From assembly GCA_048267245.1 (NCBI GenBank), contig JBLWXV010000002.1, positions 1,054,001 to 1,118,000 on the forward strand: a stretch of DNA of 64,000 bases, read 5' to 3'. This DNA is from JBLWXV01 sp048267245. GTDB taxonomy: Bacteria > Bdellovibrionota > Bacteriovoracia > Bacteriovoracales > Bacteriovoracaceae. The first letter of the stretch is position 1. Each line of letters begins with the position of its first letter. Below, piece by piece: positions 33,851 to 42,163 of this stretch. The notes below the pieces were generated by a model. The model searched no databases. It was not told the DNA's origin and was given only the letters and a program-made list of their open reading frames with translations. The translations under genes were made by a program, and so were the position numbers.

Positions 33851-34280
33851 ATCTGATTTCAAATTCAGTATCAAAATCTACTTCTGGTCGATCTCCCTCT
33901 TTCGCGTCTAGATTAATTCGCATGAGCCATTGCCCATTCATTTGAGTGAGAAGAATATTTCGAACGATTATCTCGCTCTCGCTAACCACTTCCAAGCTAA
34001 CTGGACGAGAGCCGTGCTGATGACCTCCGTGCATGAGCATCCATGGATAGACTCTTGCGTTTGAAAGATTGAGCTCGCGGTGGGTGTCAAAGGTAAGGCG
34101 CAAGGTAGAGGCGGCACGCTGTCCACGACCATTAAGATAAGGACCTTCTATCCACTCATGGCCTAGACAGGTTTGATACTTTGCGATGAAAATCTCGCCC
34201 TCCAGGCAGCTAGAGGCATCGTGTGAGTAAGTGATCGTTGCGAAGAAAAGAAAAAGGCATGCTAAAAATAATTTTTTCAT
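33849..34280 (-). CDS. Secreted FixH/YtkA-like protein with His-rich motif
   Basis: From ATG 34280, supported by GGAG six bases ahead, the protein has 143 residues with a signal peptide ending near TYSHD. The mature domain contains the Met/His-rich PWMLMHGGHQHGSRP, followed by a strand pattern ending LTQMNGQWLMRINL. This resembles FixH/YtkA-like immunoglobulin-fold domains, whose Met/His motif may bind copper. It is the last gene of a four-gene operon with a second FixH-like lipoprotein, so the two may share a metal-handling role in the periplasm. Confidence 0.65.
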   Translation of the reverse strand: MKKLFLACLFLFFATITYSHDASSCLEGEIFIAKYQTCLGHEWIEGPYLNGRGQRAASTLRLTFDTHRELNLSNARVYPWMLMHGGHQHGSRPVSLEVVSESEIIVRNILLTQMNGQWLMRINLDAKEGDRPEVDFDTEFEIR

Positions 34281-34294
34281 GAATACTCCGATAT

Positions 34295-35218
34295 TTAGAG
34301 AGGAAGATATTTCGTTAATGTGAGTGAGAGAGTTCTTGAAAGAGTAGAGTTTTTTGCTGGACCAACAAGGGTTTGATCCACATAGCGAAGTGAGCTCTCC
34401 CAATCATTGGAGAAAGACAGGGCGGTGAAGAGGAATATCTCGCTCACGCGCTCAAAGGAACTACGATAGCTTTGGCCTTGCGCCCCTTTTACTTCACGTC
34501 CATTGTTAAAGATTGTTCCAAAACCGGCGCCTAGGTTCCAGTTGACTTTAGGTGGTAGGTAGCTCGCACTGAGTTCAAAGCTGTGACCATTTGAAGCGCC
34601 TATTCTTGCTCTTCTCCAGCGTTGGTGTGTTTCAAGCTTTAAGGAAATCATGGAATTTGGGCGGCGTTTCAAAAAGAGAAGTGAGAGCGAAGTTTGATGT
34701 CTTCCAAGACCTGTGACATCAGAGAGTCCAGGTTTGTTAGACTCTTCAACTCCAACTCCGGTTGGAAGTGTGTGAGCTAATCCTAGAAGAATACGCGGTA
34801 GGTAGGAAGTGTAGTAGCTTTCTGCGAGTAGCTCGTAACCAAATTGAGTGGTGAGGTCACCAAGATCTTGAGAGCTTTCACTACTTCCACTTTGAAAAGA
34901 GTACTCCTTCTTTAGATACTCCACGCTTAGGCCTACTTGTGAATTCTCACTTATCATAGATGCAATACTCACTTTGTGGGTGAGGGTTCTTTGGTGGTGC
35001 CCATCTTCCCAAAATAGCGCCTTGTCGCCAGTCTGCATTGCCACAACACTTGAATAGCTGGAGGAGAGACTAAATTGAGCTTGATAGTCTCCTGTGATGA
35101 GACTAGCTCCAGATGACCCCCCACCACAGCAGGCGGCCGCTTGTAACTTGAGGGGAGCGCTTATAGCGAGGAGAGTGAGTAAAAACCTAGAGAAATAGAT
35201 TGAGACTTGTTTCATCAA
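34295..35218 (-). CDS. Probable outer-membrane beta-barrel protein
   Basis: The 307-residue protein has a signal peptide followed by AACCGGGSSGASLITGDYQAQ, with paired cysteines at the new N-terminus. The remaining sequence is a series of amphipathic strands with aromatic edges, ending in LSRTLSLTLTKYLPL, in the manner of outer-membrane barrels. I do not recognise a specific transporter family. Its start overlaps the upstream FixH-like lipoprotein gene by 32 bases. The cluster context (redoxin, two Met/His-rich domains) suggests export or uptake linked to metals or redox. Confidence 0.65.
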   Translation of the reverse strand: MMKQVSIYFSRFLLTLLAISAPLKLQAAACCGGGSSGASLITGDYQAQFSLSSSYSSVVAMQTGDKALFWEDGHHQRTLTHKVSIASMISENSQVGLSVEYLKKEYSFQSGSSESSQDLGDLTTQFGYELLAESYYTSYLPRILLGLAHTLPTGVGVEESNKPGLSDVTGLGRHQTSLSLLFLKRRPNSMISLKLETHQRWRRARIGASNGHSFELSASYLPPKVNWNLGAGFGTIFNNGREVKGAQGQSYRSSFERVSEIFLFTALSFSNDWESSLRYVDQTLVGPAKNSTLSRTLSLTLTKYLPL

Positions 35219-35660
35219 TTTTTTCTCCTGCTCTCTTAAATTCTAAGGTGAGAGTCCAGTCCCCTGGCATCGAATAGTAAATCTCTTGAATTTGATAGAG
35301 TCCAGTATCGATTTGCACGACATATCCCTCATCGGCTGGGCCGTGCCCCATACTTGGCATGAAAGAATAGTGAACGAGTTCCACATCATTTGGGAGATCG
35401 ACAGGAAACCCCTTTGTATCAAGAAAATTTAATTCGATTGCACTCTCAAGAGTGGGGTCTCCAAACGGACCTTGAATCCAACTTAAACTTAGAGATAGGC
35501 TAAGGTTTTTAAGATTAATTTTCCCGTACTGAGTTCCTAAATCATCGCGCCCACGCAATGGCATGACTGACGACTCCTGAACGTGATCAAATAGCGGAGA
35601 TTCACAGGATCCTAAAAGGCAAAGCGTGAGAAGAAATAAAAATGATATTTGTCTGCTCAC
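35187..35660 (-). CDS. FixH/YtkA-like lipoprotein
   Basis: This 157-residue protein starts with a lipoprotein signal (LCLLGSC lipobox). The mature domain includes the metal-site-like HYSFMPSMGHGPADEGY, then GLYQIQEIYYSMPGDWTLTL, which closely matches the pattern of FixH/YtkA-like domains. Such domains occur in copper handling and cytochrome oxidase assembly. GTG 35660 forms a GTGA overlap with the upstream redoxin gene, implying coupled translation. Confidence 0.72.
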   Translation of the reverse strand: MSRQISFLFLLTLCLLGSCESPLFDHVQESSVMPLRGRDDLGTQYGKINLKNLSLSLSLSWIQGPFGDPTLESAIELNFLDTKGFPVDLPNDVELVHYSFMPSMGHGPADEGYVVQIDTGLYQIQEIYYSMPGDWTLTLEFKRAGEKIDETSLNLFL

Positions 35661-36202
35661 AATTTTTTCACCCTAGTGATATAGCAACCAAGGGACCTCT
35701 TGTGCTGATAGGGTATTTCCTTCTTTGCAGTGACTGCTTCTAAGATCTCTTTTAAGTAGAACTCCTTAGCACTTGCAAAATTTGCCGAGTTTGTAATGGC
35801 CCCTTCATAGACAATTTCGCCCTTGGGTGAAACGAGGAAGGTTTGTGGTGTTTTCATGGCCTTAAAAGCGATTGTCCACATAAACTCCCCATCATCGACG
35901 ATTTGAAAGGGGAGTTTCCTCTCTTTGAAGTATTGATAAGCTTGAAGAGAATCAGTATATCCATCGGCGTGAACTCCAAGAAATGTGATTTTGGGATACT
36001 TTGTCGCCAGTTCACGAAGATGTTCGATGTGGGAATTAGAGCAGGGACAACTGGTTTGAAGGAAGATAACAACGCTCCAATGACCCTTAAACTCAAATCG
36101 GGCTTTGCGATCTCTTCCAAAAAATTTCGTCTCAAGTGAGGAGGGGAGTCCGGCAAGAGCGATCTGTGAACAAATGAGAAATATGGCCAGCAGTGTTTTC
36201 AT
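35657..36202 (-). CDS. Periplasmic thioredoxin-fold (redoxin) protein with a CPC motif
   Basis: From ATG 36202 the protein has 181 residues with a clean signal peptide (MKTLLAIFLICSQIALAG). The thioredoxin-like core has IFLQTSCPCSNSHIEHLREL, giving a Cys-Pro-Cys active site instead of CxxC, and a cis-proline region TPQTFLVSPKGEIVYEG. It probably acts in thiol redox or metal delivery, somewhat like Sco proteins. Longer starts at 36223 and 36256 lack Shine-Dalgarno sites, while a good promoter places transcription at 36202. It heads the four-gene operon and is divergent from the RegB-like kinase. Confidence 0.75.
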   Translation of the reverse strand: MKTLLAIFLICSQIALAGLPSSLETKFFGRDRKARFEFKGHWSVVIFLQTSCPCSNSHIEHLRELATKYPKITFLGVHADGYTDSLQAYQYFKERKLPFQIVDDGEFMWTIAFKAMKTPQTFLVSPKGEIVYEGAITNSANFASAKEFYLKEILEAVTAKKEIPYQHKRSLGCYITRVKKL

Positions 36203-36209
36203 GAAAAAA

Positions 36210-36238
36210 TTTATACTTGGGGCCATCTGAGCAGACAA
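36210..36238 (-). promoter_or_regulatory. Promoter of the redoxin operon, leaderless spacing
   Basis: On the minus strand TTGTCT (36238-36233), a 17-base spacer and TATAAA (36215-36210) lie seven bases before ATG 36202. No Shine-Dalgarno is present. This is the strongest leaderless candidate in the window. Confidence 0.55.
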
Positions 36239-36292
36239 TGTGGCAAATTGTCGCATTGATCTTCTCTAGGTTCTCAAGGTAAAGAAGAGAGT

Positions 36293-37504
36293 ATGAGATC
36301 GAGTGCAATATTTCCTATTGATTACATGCGTGACCTGGCTCGCATGAGAACCCTCGCCCTTGTGGGTCAAGTGGTAGCTTACGCAATTTGTAAGTGGTGG
36401 CTTAAGATTGAGCTCCCTCTTTTTGAACTTGGTTTAATCACAGTAGTTCTTTTAATTTTTAACTTGGTAAGCATGTTCTACTTTCAAAAGCGTCAGGAGC
36501 TAACGAGTGGAGAGTATCTCTTTCAATTAATTGCAGATGTCTTCGGACTTTGTGGCCTGCTCTACTTCGCTGGAGGCGTTCACAATCCCTTTGCCACGCT
36601 TTTTCTTTTGCAAGTTGTTATTGCCGCGACGACTCTCTCACTCAGACTTACTTGGTTCTTTGCAATTCTAGTTACCATGCTCTATCTCACTCTCTACTCG
36701 CACTCGGCCCATGAACACACTATGCTTCACCATCAGATGATGGATTATCACCTACCGGGAATGGTGATTAGTTTTTCAATTCTGTGCTTTCTTATTTGTT
36801 ACTTTGTTGCCAGAACCAGTGCCAAGCTTAGAAGAAGCGAACAACTCAATTTGGAAAATGAACAGCTGGTTCTTCTCGGTGCTTTTGCCGCCAACACTGC
36901 TCATCAACTCGGCACCCCATTGTCAACGATGTCAATTATTTGCGATTCACTCTCAAGCGAGCAGGAGAGTTCGCAGTTAGAGTTGATGAAAGAGCAAATA
37001 AGTCGGGCGAGCTCAATTATTCGCGAACTCTCGGTGAAGTCTGGACACGAACTCGCTAGTAGTGGTGGCCCAGTGACGCTCAAGTACTTCTGGCAGGAGC
37101 TCCTTGAAACGGAGTGGAAGAGAGGGCGCGATGGGGTAGATATTAGTGTTAAAAGCGACGTTGATGAGCGCTTAATTGTTGCAGATCAAAGTCTAAAACT
37201 CGCTCTGATAAATATTTTTGATAACGCGCTTGAGGCTGCAGTTGGAAAAATTAAGATTGAAGCAGGTGTTCACGGTGATCAGCTCTTTGTGAGCGTAGAG
37301 GATGACGGAGAGGGTCCTACTAATGATCTTTTGGAACAATTGGGGGCACCTATTAAAAGTGCAAAGGAGATGGGGTTGGGCATCGGGCTTATGCTAAGTC
37401 GATCTTACTTTCTACGCCATCAGGGAAGCTTTATCATGAAGCATGGACCACTTGGGGGGGCGCTGGTGGAAATGAAAATGTCGCTCAAAGGAATTTCTCT
37501 ATGA
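36293..37504 (+). CDS. regB: RegB/PrrB-type redox sensor histidine kinase
   Basis: The 403-residue kinase has about six N-terminal membrane helices with the RegB quinone-site motif GGVHNPFATLFLL (residues 94-106). The H-box is distinctive for RegB: FAANTAHQLGTPLSTM, with His204. The ATPase end has NIFDNALEAA and GLGIGLMLSRSY. RegB senses respiratory redox state and phosphorylates RegA. By motif alignment, the redox-active cysteine of RegB (ERC-like position) appears as Arg-Ala-Ser here (about residues 238-240). It overlaps regA by four bases (ATGA). Confidence 0.85.
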   Translation: MRSSAIFPIDYMRDLARMRTLALVGQVVAYAICKWWLKIELPLFELGLITVVLLIFNLVSMFYFQKRQELTSGEYLFQLIADVFGLCGLLYFAGGVHNPFATLFLLQVVIAATTLSLRLTWFFAILVTMLYLTLYSHSAHEHTMLHHQMMDYHLPGMVISFSILCFLICYFVARTSAKLRRSEQLNLENEQLVLLGAFAANTAHQLGTPLSTMSIICDSLSSEQESSQLELMKEQISRASSIIRELSVKSGHELASSGGPVTLKYFWQELLETEWKRGRDGVDISVKSDVDERLIVADQSLKLALINIFDNALEAAVGKIKIEAGVHGDQLFVSVEDDGEGPTNDLLEQLGAPIKSAKEMGLGIGLMLSRSYFLRHQGSFIMKHGPLGGALVEMKMSLKGISL

Positions 37505-38049
37505 AGAGCTTGCTCTTAGTTGACGACGACAAGACCTTTACTTTGGTTCTCTCAAATGCGTTACGTTCTAAGGGATTTGAAGTTCAGTGTGCTCACAGTG
37601 TAGAAGAGGCAGTCGGTGTTCTTGATCACTTTTTTCCCTCCCATGCTTTGGTAGACCTCAAAATGCCAGGGCCTAGCGGTCTCAATCTCGTCTCTCATCT
37701 TCATCAAGAGTTTCCTGAAGTTAAAGTTGTCGTTTTAACCGGGCATGCAAGTCTTGAGACAGCTATTAATGCTGTAAAATTGGGAGCAACTTTTTATCTC
37801 AGTAAACCAGTAGGAGTAGATGAGATCATTGAATCCTTCTCTAAAACCCGTCCAAGCACTGAAATTTTAGCTCCCACTGAGTCTCCAAAAGATCTGGTGG
37901 AGGTCGAGCGCGAGCATATAGAATATGCCCTTATTCGTAATAATTACAATGTTACTCAGACTGCAAGAGAGCTCGGTCTTCATCGCCGCACTCTTCAGCG
38001 CAAGCTTTTTAAACTTGGTCTAGATTCAAAATCCTTGATTAAGAATTAA
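37501..38049 (+). CDS. regA: RegA/PrrA-type response regulator
   Basis: The 182-residue protein has an N-terminal receiver (VDDD at 7-10, phospho-acceptor Asp52 in LVDLKMPG, Lys in YLSKP). A short linker leads to a Fis-type helix-turn-helix with NYNVTQTARELGLHRRTLQR. This is the RegA/PrrA/ActR plan, which in Alphaproteobacteria controls respiration, oxidases and redox genes. It is translationally coupled to the regB-like kinase. Likely targets include the divergent redoxin/FixH-like operon, but no binding site was identified. Confidence 0.9.
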   Translation: MKSLLLVDDDKTFTLVLSNALRSKGFEVQCAHSVEEAVGVLDHFFPSHALVDLKMPGPSGLNLVSHLHQEFPEVKVVVLTGHASLETAINAVKLGATFYLSKPVGVDEIIESFSKTRPSTEILAPTESPKDLVEVEREHIEYALIRNNYNVTQTARELGLHRRTLQRKLFKLGLDSKSLIKN

Positions 38050-38861
38050 TCTCTAAGCGTGATGATCTGATTGTCATAGAGTGGATAGACATGCTGGCCA
38101 AATCTCTGGTGGCAGTCTTCAAGCAATTGTTGGTGACCAAGGTGATGGCCCATGTGGATGAGGCCGGCATTTTTTGGAGCTATTCTCTCAATATATTCAA
38201 AGGCCTGATCTTGACTTAGGTGAGTGCGGTGAGCGGCTATGGTCACGCAGTCGATGATGAGCAGGTCTAAGTTCTGAGACTTTAAAAAATTAATGACCTT
38301 GTCAGGAATTTTGTGACAGTCGATGAGATAGGCAAATTTCTGTCCCTGGTCTTGATAGAGAAAGCCAAGAGTCAGGGTTCTTCCGTGGGGAAGTTCAAAG
38401 AAGGTGAAGTCCTTGCCACCCAAGCTCACTTGAGAATCAAAAATTGAGAGCGTTTTTAAATTTATATTGGGGATGCCTCCGCCGATCGGGTCTTGGGTTG
38501 GGTTAAAGATATAGGGAAAGCGTTGATGGAGAGTTTCCTTAAGTCGCTCATGGGCGTAGAGGTCAATACCCTCGGATTTGTGAAAACCCAGGGGGCGAAG
38601 GTCATCTATTCCATGGAGGTGGTCGGCGTGTTCATGGGTGAGAATCACAAAGTCGATGTGATTAATTTGATGAGCGAGTAGTTGAGCTCTTAGGTCTGGT
38701 GTTGTGTCGATGAGAATTTTCTTCTCTCCATCGATTAAGAGACTTGTTCTCAAGCGCTTGTCGCGCTCATCAGTGCTCTGACAAACCGGGCAGGAACAGC
38801 CGATAATAGGTATTCCGGTGCTGGTTCCTGAACCCAAAATTTTTATTTTCAGAGCTTTCAT
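38046..38861 (-). CDS. PhnP-like metallo-beta-lactamase-fold phosphodiesterase
   Basis: The 271-residue protein matches the PhnP/ElaC-like branch. It begins IKILGSGTSTGIPIIGCSCPVC, with a structural zinc-site cysteine cluster. The metal motif ILTHEHADHLHG and later Asp (YLIDCHK) and His (LIHMGHHLGH) ligands follow. PhnP hydrolyses cyclic ribose phosphates in phosphonate breakdown, but no phosphonate genes are here, so the substrate may be another phosphodiester. It has no clear Shine-Dalgarno; a promoter-like pair lies at leaderless distance. Its stop shares TTAA with regA. Confidence 0.85.
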   Translation of the reverse strand: MKALKIKILGSGTSTGIPIIGCSCPVCQSTDERDKRLRTSLLIDGEKKILIDTTPDLRAQLLAHQINHIDFVILTHEHADHLHGIDDLRPLGFHKSEGIDLYAHERLKETLHQRFPYIFNPTQDPIGGGIPNINLKTLSIFDSQVSLGGKDFTFFELPHGRTLTLGFLYQDQGQKFAYLIDCHKIPDKVINFLKSQNLDLLIIDCVTIAAHRTHLSQDQAFEYIERIAPKNAGLIHMGHHLGHQQLLEDCHQRFGQHVYPLYDNQIITLRD

Positions 38862-38867
38862 AAACTC

Positions 38868-38896
38868 ATCTTATGCCGATGCACTTCATTCGTTAA
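38868..38896 (-). promoter_or_regulatory. Putative promoter of the PhnP-like gene, leaderless spacing
   Basis: On the minus strand TTAACG (38896-38891), a 17-base spacer and TAAGAT (38873-38868) end six bases before ATG 38861. Each hexamer matches four of six consensus bases. Confidence 0.35.
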
Positions 38897-38969
38897 GAGT
38901 TGAATTTAAGTGTATAATTACTCACAATATTTCAATTATCTAGTTCTAATCATTAAAGGGGATATGGAT

Positions 38970-40382
38970 ATGATTCGACGAGTTATCGCGCTGGCGATAG
39001 GATTTCCTTTGATCATGGCGGGATGTTCTTCATTGAAGAATGTCACTGAGGTCAAAGGAGAGAGAGAGGGCATTGAGTCCGATGTGAACTTAGACGTTCG
39101 CAAATTTGTTTTTGAAAATGGGCTGCGCTTGCTCGTGATTGAAAATCAAAAACTACCAATTTACTCCTACTACACCTTCTTTGATGTGGGCGGAAGATAT
39201 GAGACTCGCGGTGAGACCACTGGGGCGACTCACTTTCTTGAGCACATGATGTTTAAGGGCGCCAAGAAATATGGCCCGGGTAAATTTGATAGTTTCATCG
39301 AAAATAATGGCGGCAGCACAAATGCCTATACCAATTTCGACTCAACCGTTTACTACGAAAATATGCCCGCTCATACGCTTGAGACCATCATTGATATGGA
39401 AGCTGACCGCATGGGAAATCTTCTACTTGAAGAGGTTCCCTTTGAAAGTGAGCGCCAGGTGGTGCTTGAAGAGCGTCGCTACCGCTATGAAAATAGTCCC
39501 GGTGGGAAGCTCTACCTAGCGATGATGCAAAATATTTTTGAGGGAACTCCCTACGGTGGCTCTGTTATTGGAGATGCTAGTGATGTGAAGAATCTCACGA
39601 GAGAGCAGATGATGGAGTTCTTCCACAAATTCTACCGCCCAGACAATGCCATTATTGTTGTGGCCGGTGACGTCGACGCTGATGATGTGGTTGCCATGGT
39701 GGCTAAGAAGTATGGCACTCAAGAGCGTTCTTCTAAAGAAGTTCAAGATTTTAAAGAAAAGATGAACGCTCCTGAGCGCTTTGCCCATCGTGGTCGCTAT
39801 AAGCGCGAGGTAAAGCTAAAGGCCCAAAATCCAAATCCACAATTTATGAAGGCCTATGCTGGAGAGCCAATTGGCACGCGTCGCTCATTTGTGATGGATA
39901 TTCTCTCTTCTGTACTTGGCGATGGTGCTTCAAGTTATCTCAATCAAAAGTATGTGAAGTCGAAAAAGCCGATGCTCTCGCAAATTTCAGCCGGAAACTA
40001 CACACTCCAGTACAACGGGGTCTTCTACATCTCAGGGGAACTTCTCGATGGAGTAAGTCTGAATCAGTTTAAGCGTGCCTTGGCCCGCGACACTAAGAAA
40101 ATGTGCCGTGAGGCCATTGATGAGAGAAGTCTACAAAAGACTAAGAATCAATATCTCGTGAGCTATATGTCGCAGATTGATACCAATGCCGGCATGGCCC
40201 ACTTTATTGGAATGAGAGAGAAATTCTACGGCGACTACAGCTTCTATAAGAAGGAGATGGAGATCTATCAAAGCATTACAGTTGATGAGCTTCAAAAGAC
40301 TTGTGAAGACGTCTTTAAAGGTGACAAGAATATCTTCTTGTCCGTTTGGAATAAGAACCCTGAAATGAAGGGGAGAAAATAG
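38970..40382 (+). CDS. M16-family zinc metallopeptidase, lipoprotein, active subunit
   Basis: From ATG 38970 the protein has 470 residues. It has a lipoprotein signal (lipobox MAGC) and a complete M16 zinc site: HFLEH at about residues 88-92, with a further glutamate in FESERQVVLEERR. M16B peptidases degrade peptides in a clamshell formed by two homologous subunits. The first ATG (38964) sits too close to AAAGGGG; 38970 gives an eight-base spacing. It is followed two bases later by the partner subunit gene. Confidence 0.9.
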   Translation: MIRRVIALAIGFPLIMAGCSSLKNVTEVKGEREGIESDVNLDVRKFVFENGLRLLVIENQKLPIYSYYTFFDVGGRYETRGETTGATHFLEHMMFKGAKKYGPGKFDSFIENNGGSTNAYTNFDSTVYYENMPAHTLETIIDMEADRMGNLLLEEVPFESERQVVLEERRYRYENSPGGKLYLAMMQNIFEGTPYGGSVIGDASDVKNLTREQMMEFFHKFYRPDNAIIVVAGDVDADDVVAMVAKKYGTQERSSKEVQDFKEKMNAPERFAHRGRYKREVKLKAQNPNPQFMKAYAGEPIGTRRSFVMDILSSVLGDGASSYLNQKYVKSKKPMLSQISAGNYTLQYNGVFYISGELLDGVSLNQFKRALARDTKKMCREAIDERSLQKTKNQYLVSYMSQIDTNAGMAHFIGMREKFYGDYSFYKKEMEIYQSITVDELQKTCEDVFKGDKNIFLSVWNKNPEMKGRK

Positions 40383-40384
40383 CT

Positions 40385-41764
40385 ATGAAAGTAACTCATA
40401 AAACGATTGCGGCCCTCTCACTCATGGCGTTTAGCTTTGCACCTATAAGTGTGCAGGCAAAGAGTGATATTAAAACTTTTAATTGGAAGGGAATTCCGGT
40501 TACCTATCTTGAAGATGACCGCCTTCCTACCTATGATGTGAATGTGTACTTTGCCGATGGGGCACTAAGTGACGAGGGAGGAGTTCCGGGAGAGACGAAC
40601 GCGATGTTTAGTCTACTCACCTCAGGGACTCGTCGCTATTCTCAAAAAGATATTGCTGATAACCTAGAGTTCTACGGAGCGAGCTTTGGCCCCTACGTCA
40701 CTCACGAGTACAGCAATTATGCGGTTAGTGGGCTTGTTAAAGACATGGTCCCAACTCTCAAGAAGATCTGTCATCTCTTTGCAGATGCAAGCTATCCCCA
40801 GGCCGAATTAGATAAAGAAAAGACGCGCTCAAAGAGTTCACTTATCAGTTTGGTCAATGACCACTCATCTCTAGCCTCTCGCGCATTTAGAGAAATTCAA
40901 TTGGCGGGCTCACCCTTTGCCTACCCAGTTGAAGGTAAGATGAAGGACATTGATCAAATCTCCCGCGATGCTCTTTTAAAGAAGCTTCTATACTTTAATG
41001 AAAAGGTTGCAAAGCACATCTATATCACAGGCCCTAAGGAAGTTCTTGAAAGTGAAAAGATCTTCACCGATGACTGTGGCTGGGGGAATGGGGCGAGCTT
41101 TAAGAGAGAACTCGCTAAACTTAACGTTCCAGAAGTTCAAAATGGCCCCGAGTTCTATCTCATTACGGTTGATGACGCCAACCAAGCCCAGGTTCGCATG
41201 GGGCAGTACCTCGATCGCACGGAAATTAATGAACCTGAGCTACTAGGACTCACCTCTGAGTATCTTGGTGGTGGTTTTACAAGTGTGCTGATGAGGGAAG
41301 TGCGTGTGAAGCGTGGTCTTACTTATTCGATTGGTTCATTTGCTGCCGGTCAAAAGTATTACGGGCGCTCAGGGATCTCGACCTTTACTCGCAATGAGAC
41401 TGCCGAAAAGCTATTTGAGGTCATTAAAGGCGTCCTGGAGAGAACAGCAGGGGGAGAAATTAGTGATGAGGACTTTGAGCGCGTGAGATCGGCGTTTATT
41501 GGTTCACATCCATTCTCTCTTGAGCGCTCTAGTGCCTATTTGTCTCAGCTCATGTCACTAGACCATGTAGGTGATTCCTATAGCCGAATTGAAAGATTTC
41601 CTGAGATTCTTCGCTCTTATAATAAGCAGCAGGTGATTTCAACTTTCAAGGAAGTCTTTAGTTGGGACAAAATGAAGATTGTCGTCGTTGGAGATAAGTC
41701 TCTTGGCGCTCAGTTGTCAAAGTTTGGCAAAGTTAAGGTTCAATCTTATAAAGATTTTCTCTAA
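40385..41764 (+). CDS. M16-family peptidase-like partner subunit, no zinc site
   Basis: The 459-residue secreted protein (signal peptide ending near VQAKS) has the M16 fold, including GGGFTSVLMREVRVKRGLTYS, which lies in the substrate-binding half of these enzymes. The HxxEH zinc motif is absent: the corresponding region reads GETNAMFSLLTSGTRRYS. It should therefore be the non-catalytic half that pairs with the upstream lipoprotein subunit, as in mitochondrial processing peptidase and other bacterial M16B pairs. It ends at an intrinsic terminator. Confidence 0.9.
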   Translation: MKVTHKTIAALSLMAFSFAPISVQAKSDIKTFNWKGIPVTYLEDDRLPTYDVNVYFADGALSDEGGVPGETNAMFSLLTSGTRRYSQKDIADNLEFYGASFGPYVTHEYSNYAVSGLVKDMVPTLKKICHLFADASYPQAELDKEKTRSKSSLISLVNDHSSLASRAFREIQLAGSPFAYPVEGKMKDIDQISRDALLKKLLYFNEKVAKHIYITGPKEVLESEKIFTDDCGWGNGASFKRELAKLNVPEVQNGPEFYLITVDDANQAQVRMGQYLDRTEINEPELLGLTSEYLGGGFTSVLMREVRVKRGLTYSIGSFAAGQKYYGRSGISTFTRNETAEKLFEVIKGVLERTAGGEISDEDFERVRSAFIGSHPFSLERSSAYLSQLMSLDHVGDSYSRIERFPEILRSYNKQQVISTFKEVFSWDKMKIVVVGDKSLGAQLSKFGKVKVQSYKDFL

Positions 41765-41773
41765 GAAGAATGG

Positions 41774-41802
41774 GGCAGACTCGCTCGAGTCTGCCTTCTT
41801 TT
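41774..41802. terminator. Intrinsic terminator between the M16 pair and bactofilin operon
   Basis: GGCAGACTC (41774-41782) pairs with GAGTCTGCC (41787-41795) around GCTC, followed by TTCTTTT. The A-rich 5' flank allows some activity from the opposite direction. Confidence 0.9.
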
Positions 41803-41804
41803 AA

Positions 41805-42152
41805 TTAAGCTAATTCGACAGTATTGCCTTTAATATTTAAGACAGCACCTGGGTGGATGATGAGTTTACTCGACTGGATACTGCCGCTAACAATAGCAGT
41901 GGGGTAGAGGGTCACCCTGCCTCTCGCAACGATATTGCCATCAAATTCTCCAAATATGTGAACATCGTGGCAGCGTATATCTCCATTAATTTTCCCTTCG
42001 GGTTCAATGCAAAGTAGATCTTCACCAGTGTGGTCTATCTCACCTTCGAGACTAGATTGAATTTTAACTGGCCCTTTTAATTCAAAGTGACCTTTCATGT
42101 GACAATTCTTACCGAAGAAGGAAAAGTCGCGCTTAAAAAATGTTTCATTCAT
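41805..42152 (-). CDS. Bactofilin
   Basis: The 115-residue protein is a short bactofilin. It has a central beta-helix of repeated hydrophobic strands (KIQSSLEGEIDHTGEDLL, INGDIRCHDVHIFGEFDGNI, GRVTLYPTAIVSGSI) with short unstructured ends. Bactofilins polymerise without nucleotide into filaments near the membrane and often recruit cell-wall enzymes. Here the gene closes an operon with an L,D-transpeptidase and an inner-membrane coiled-coil protein, which fits a role in local peptidoglycan shaping. Confidence 0.92.
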   Translation of the reverse strand: MNETFFKRDFSFFGKNCHMKGHFELKGPVKIQSSLEGEIDHTGEDLLCIEPEGKINGDIRCHDVHIFGEFDGNIVARGRVTLYPTAIVSGSIQSSKLIIHPGAVLNIKGNTVELA

Positions 42153-42163
42153 GGCGCTTGCTC

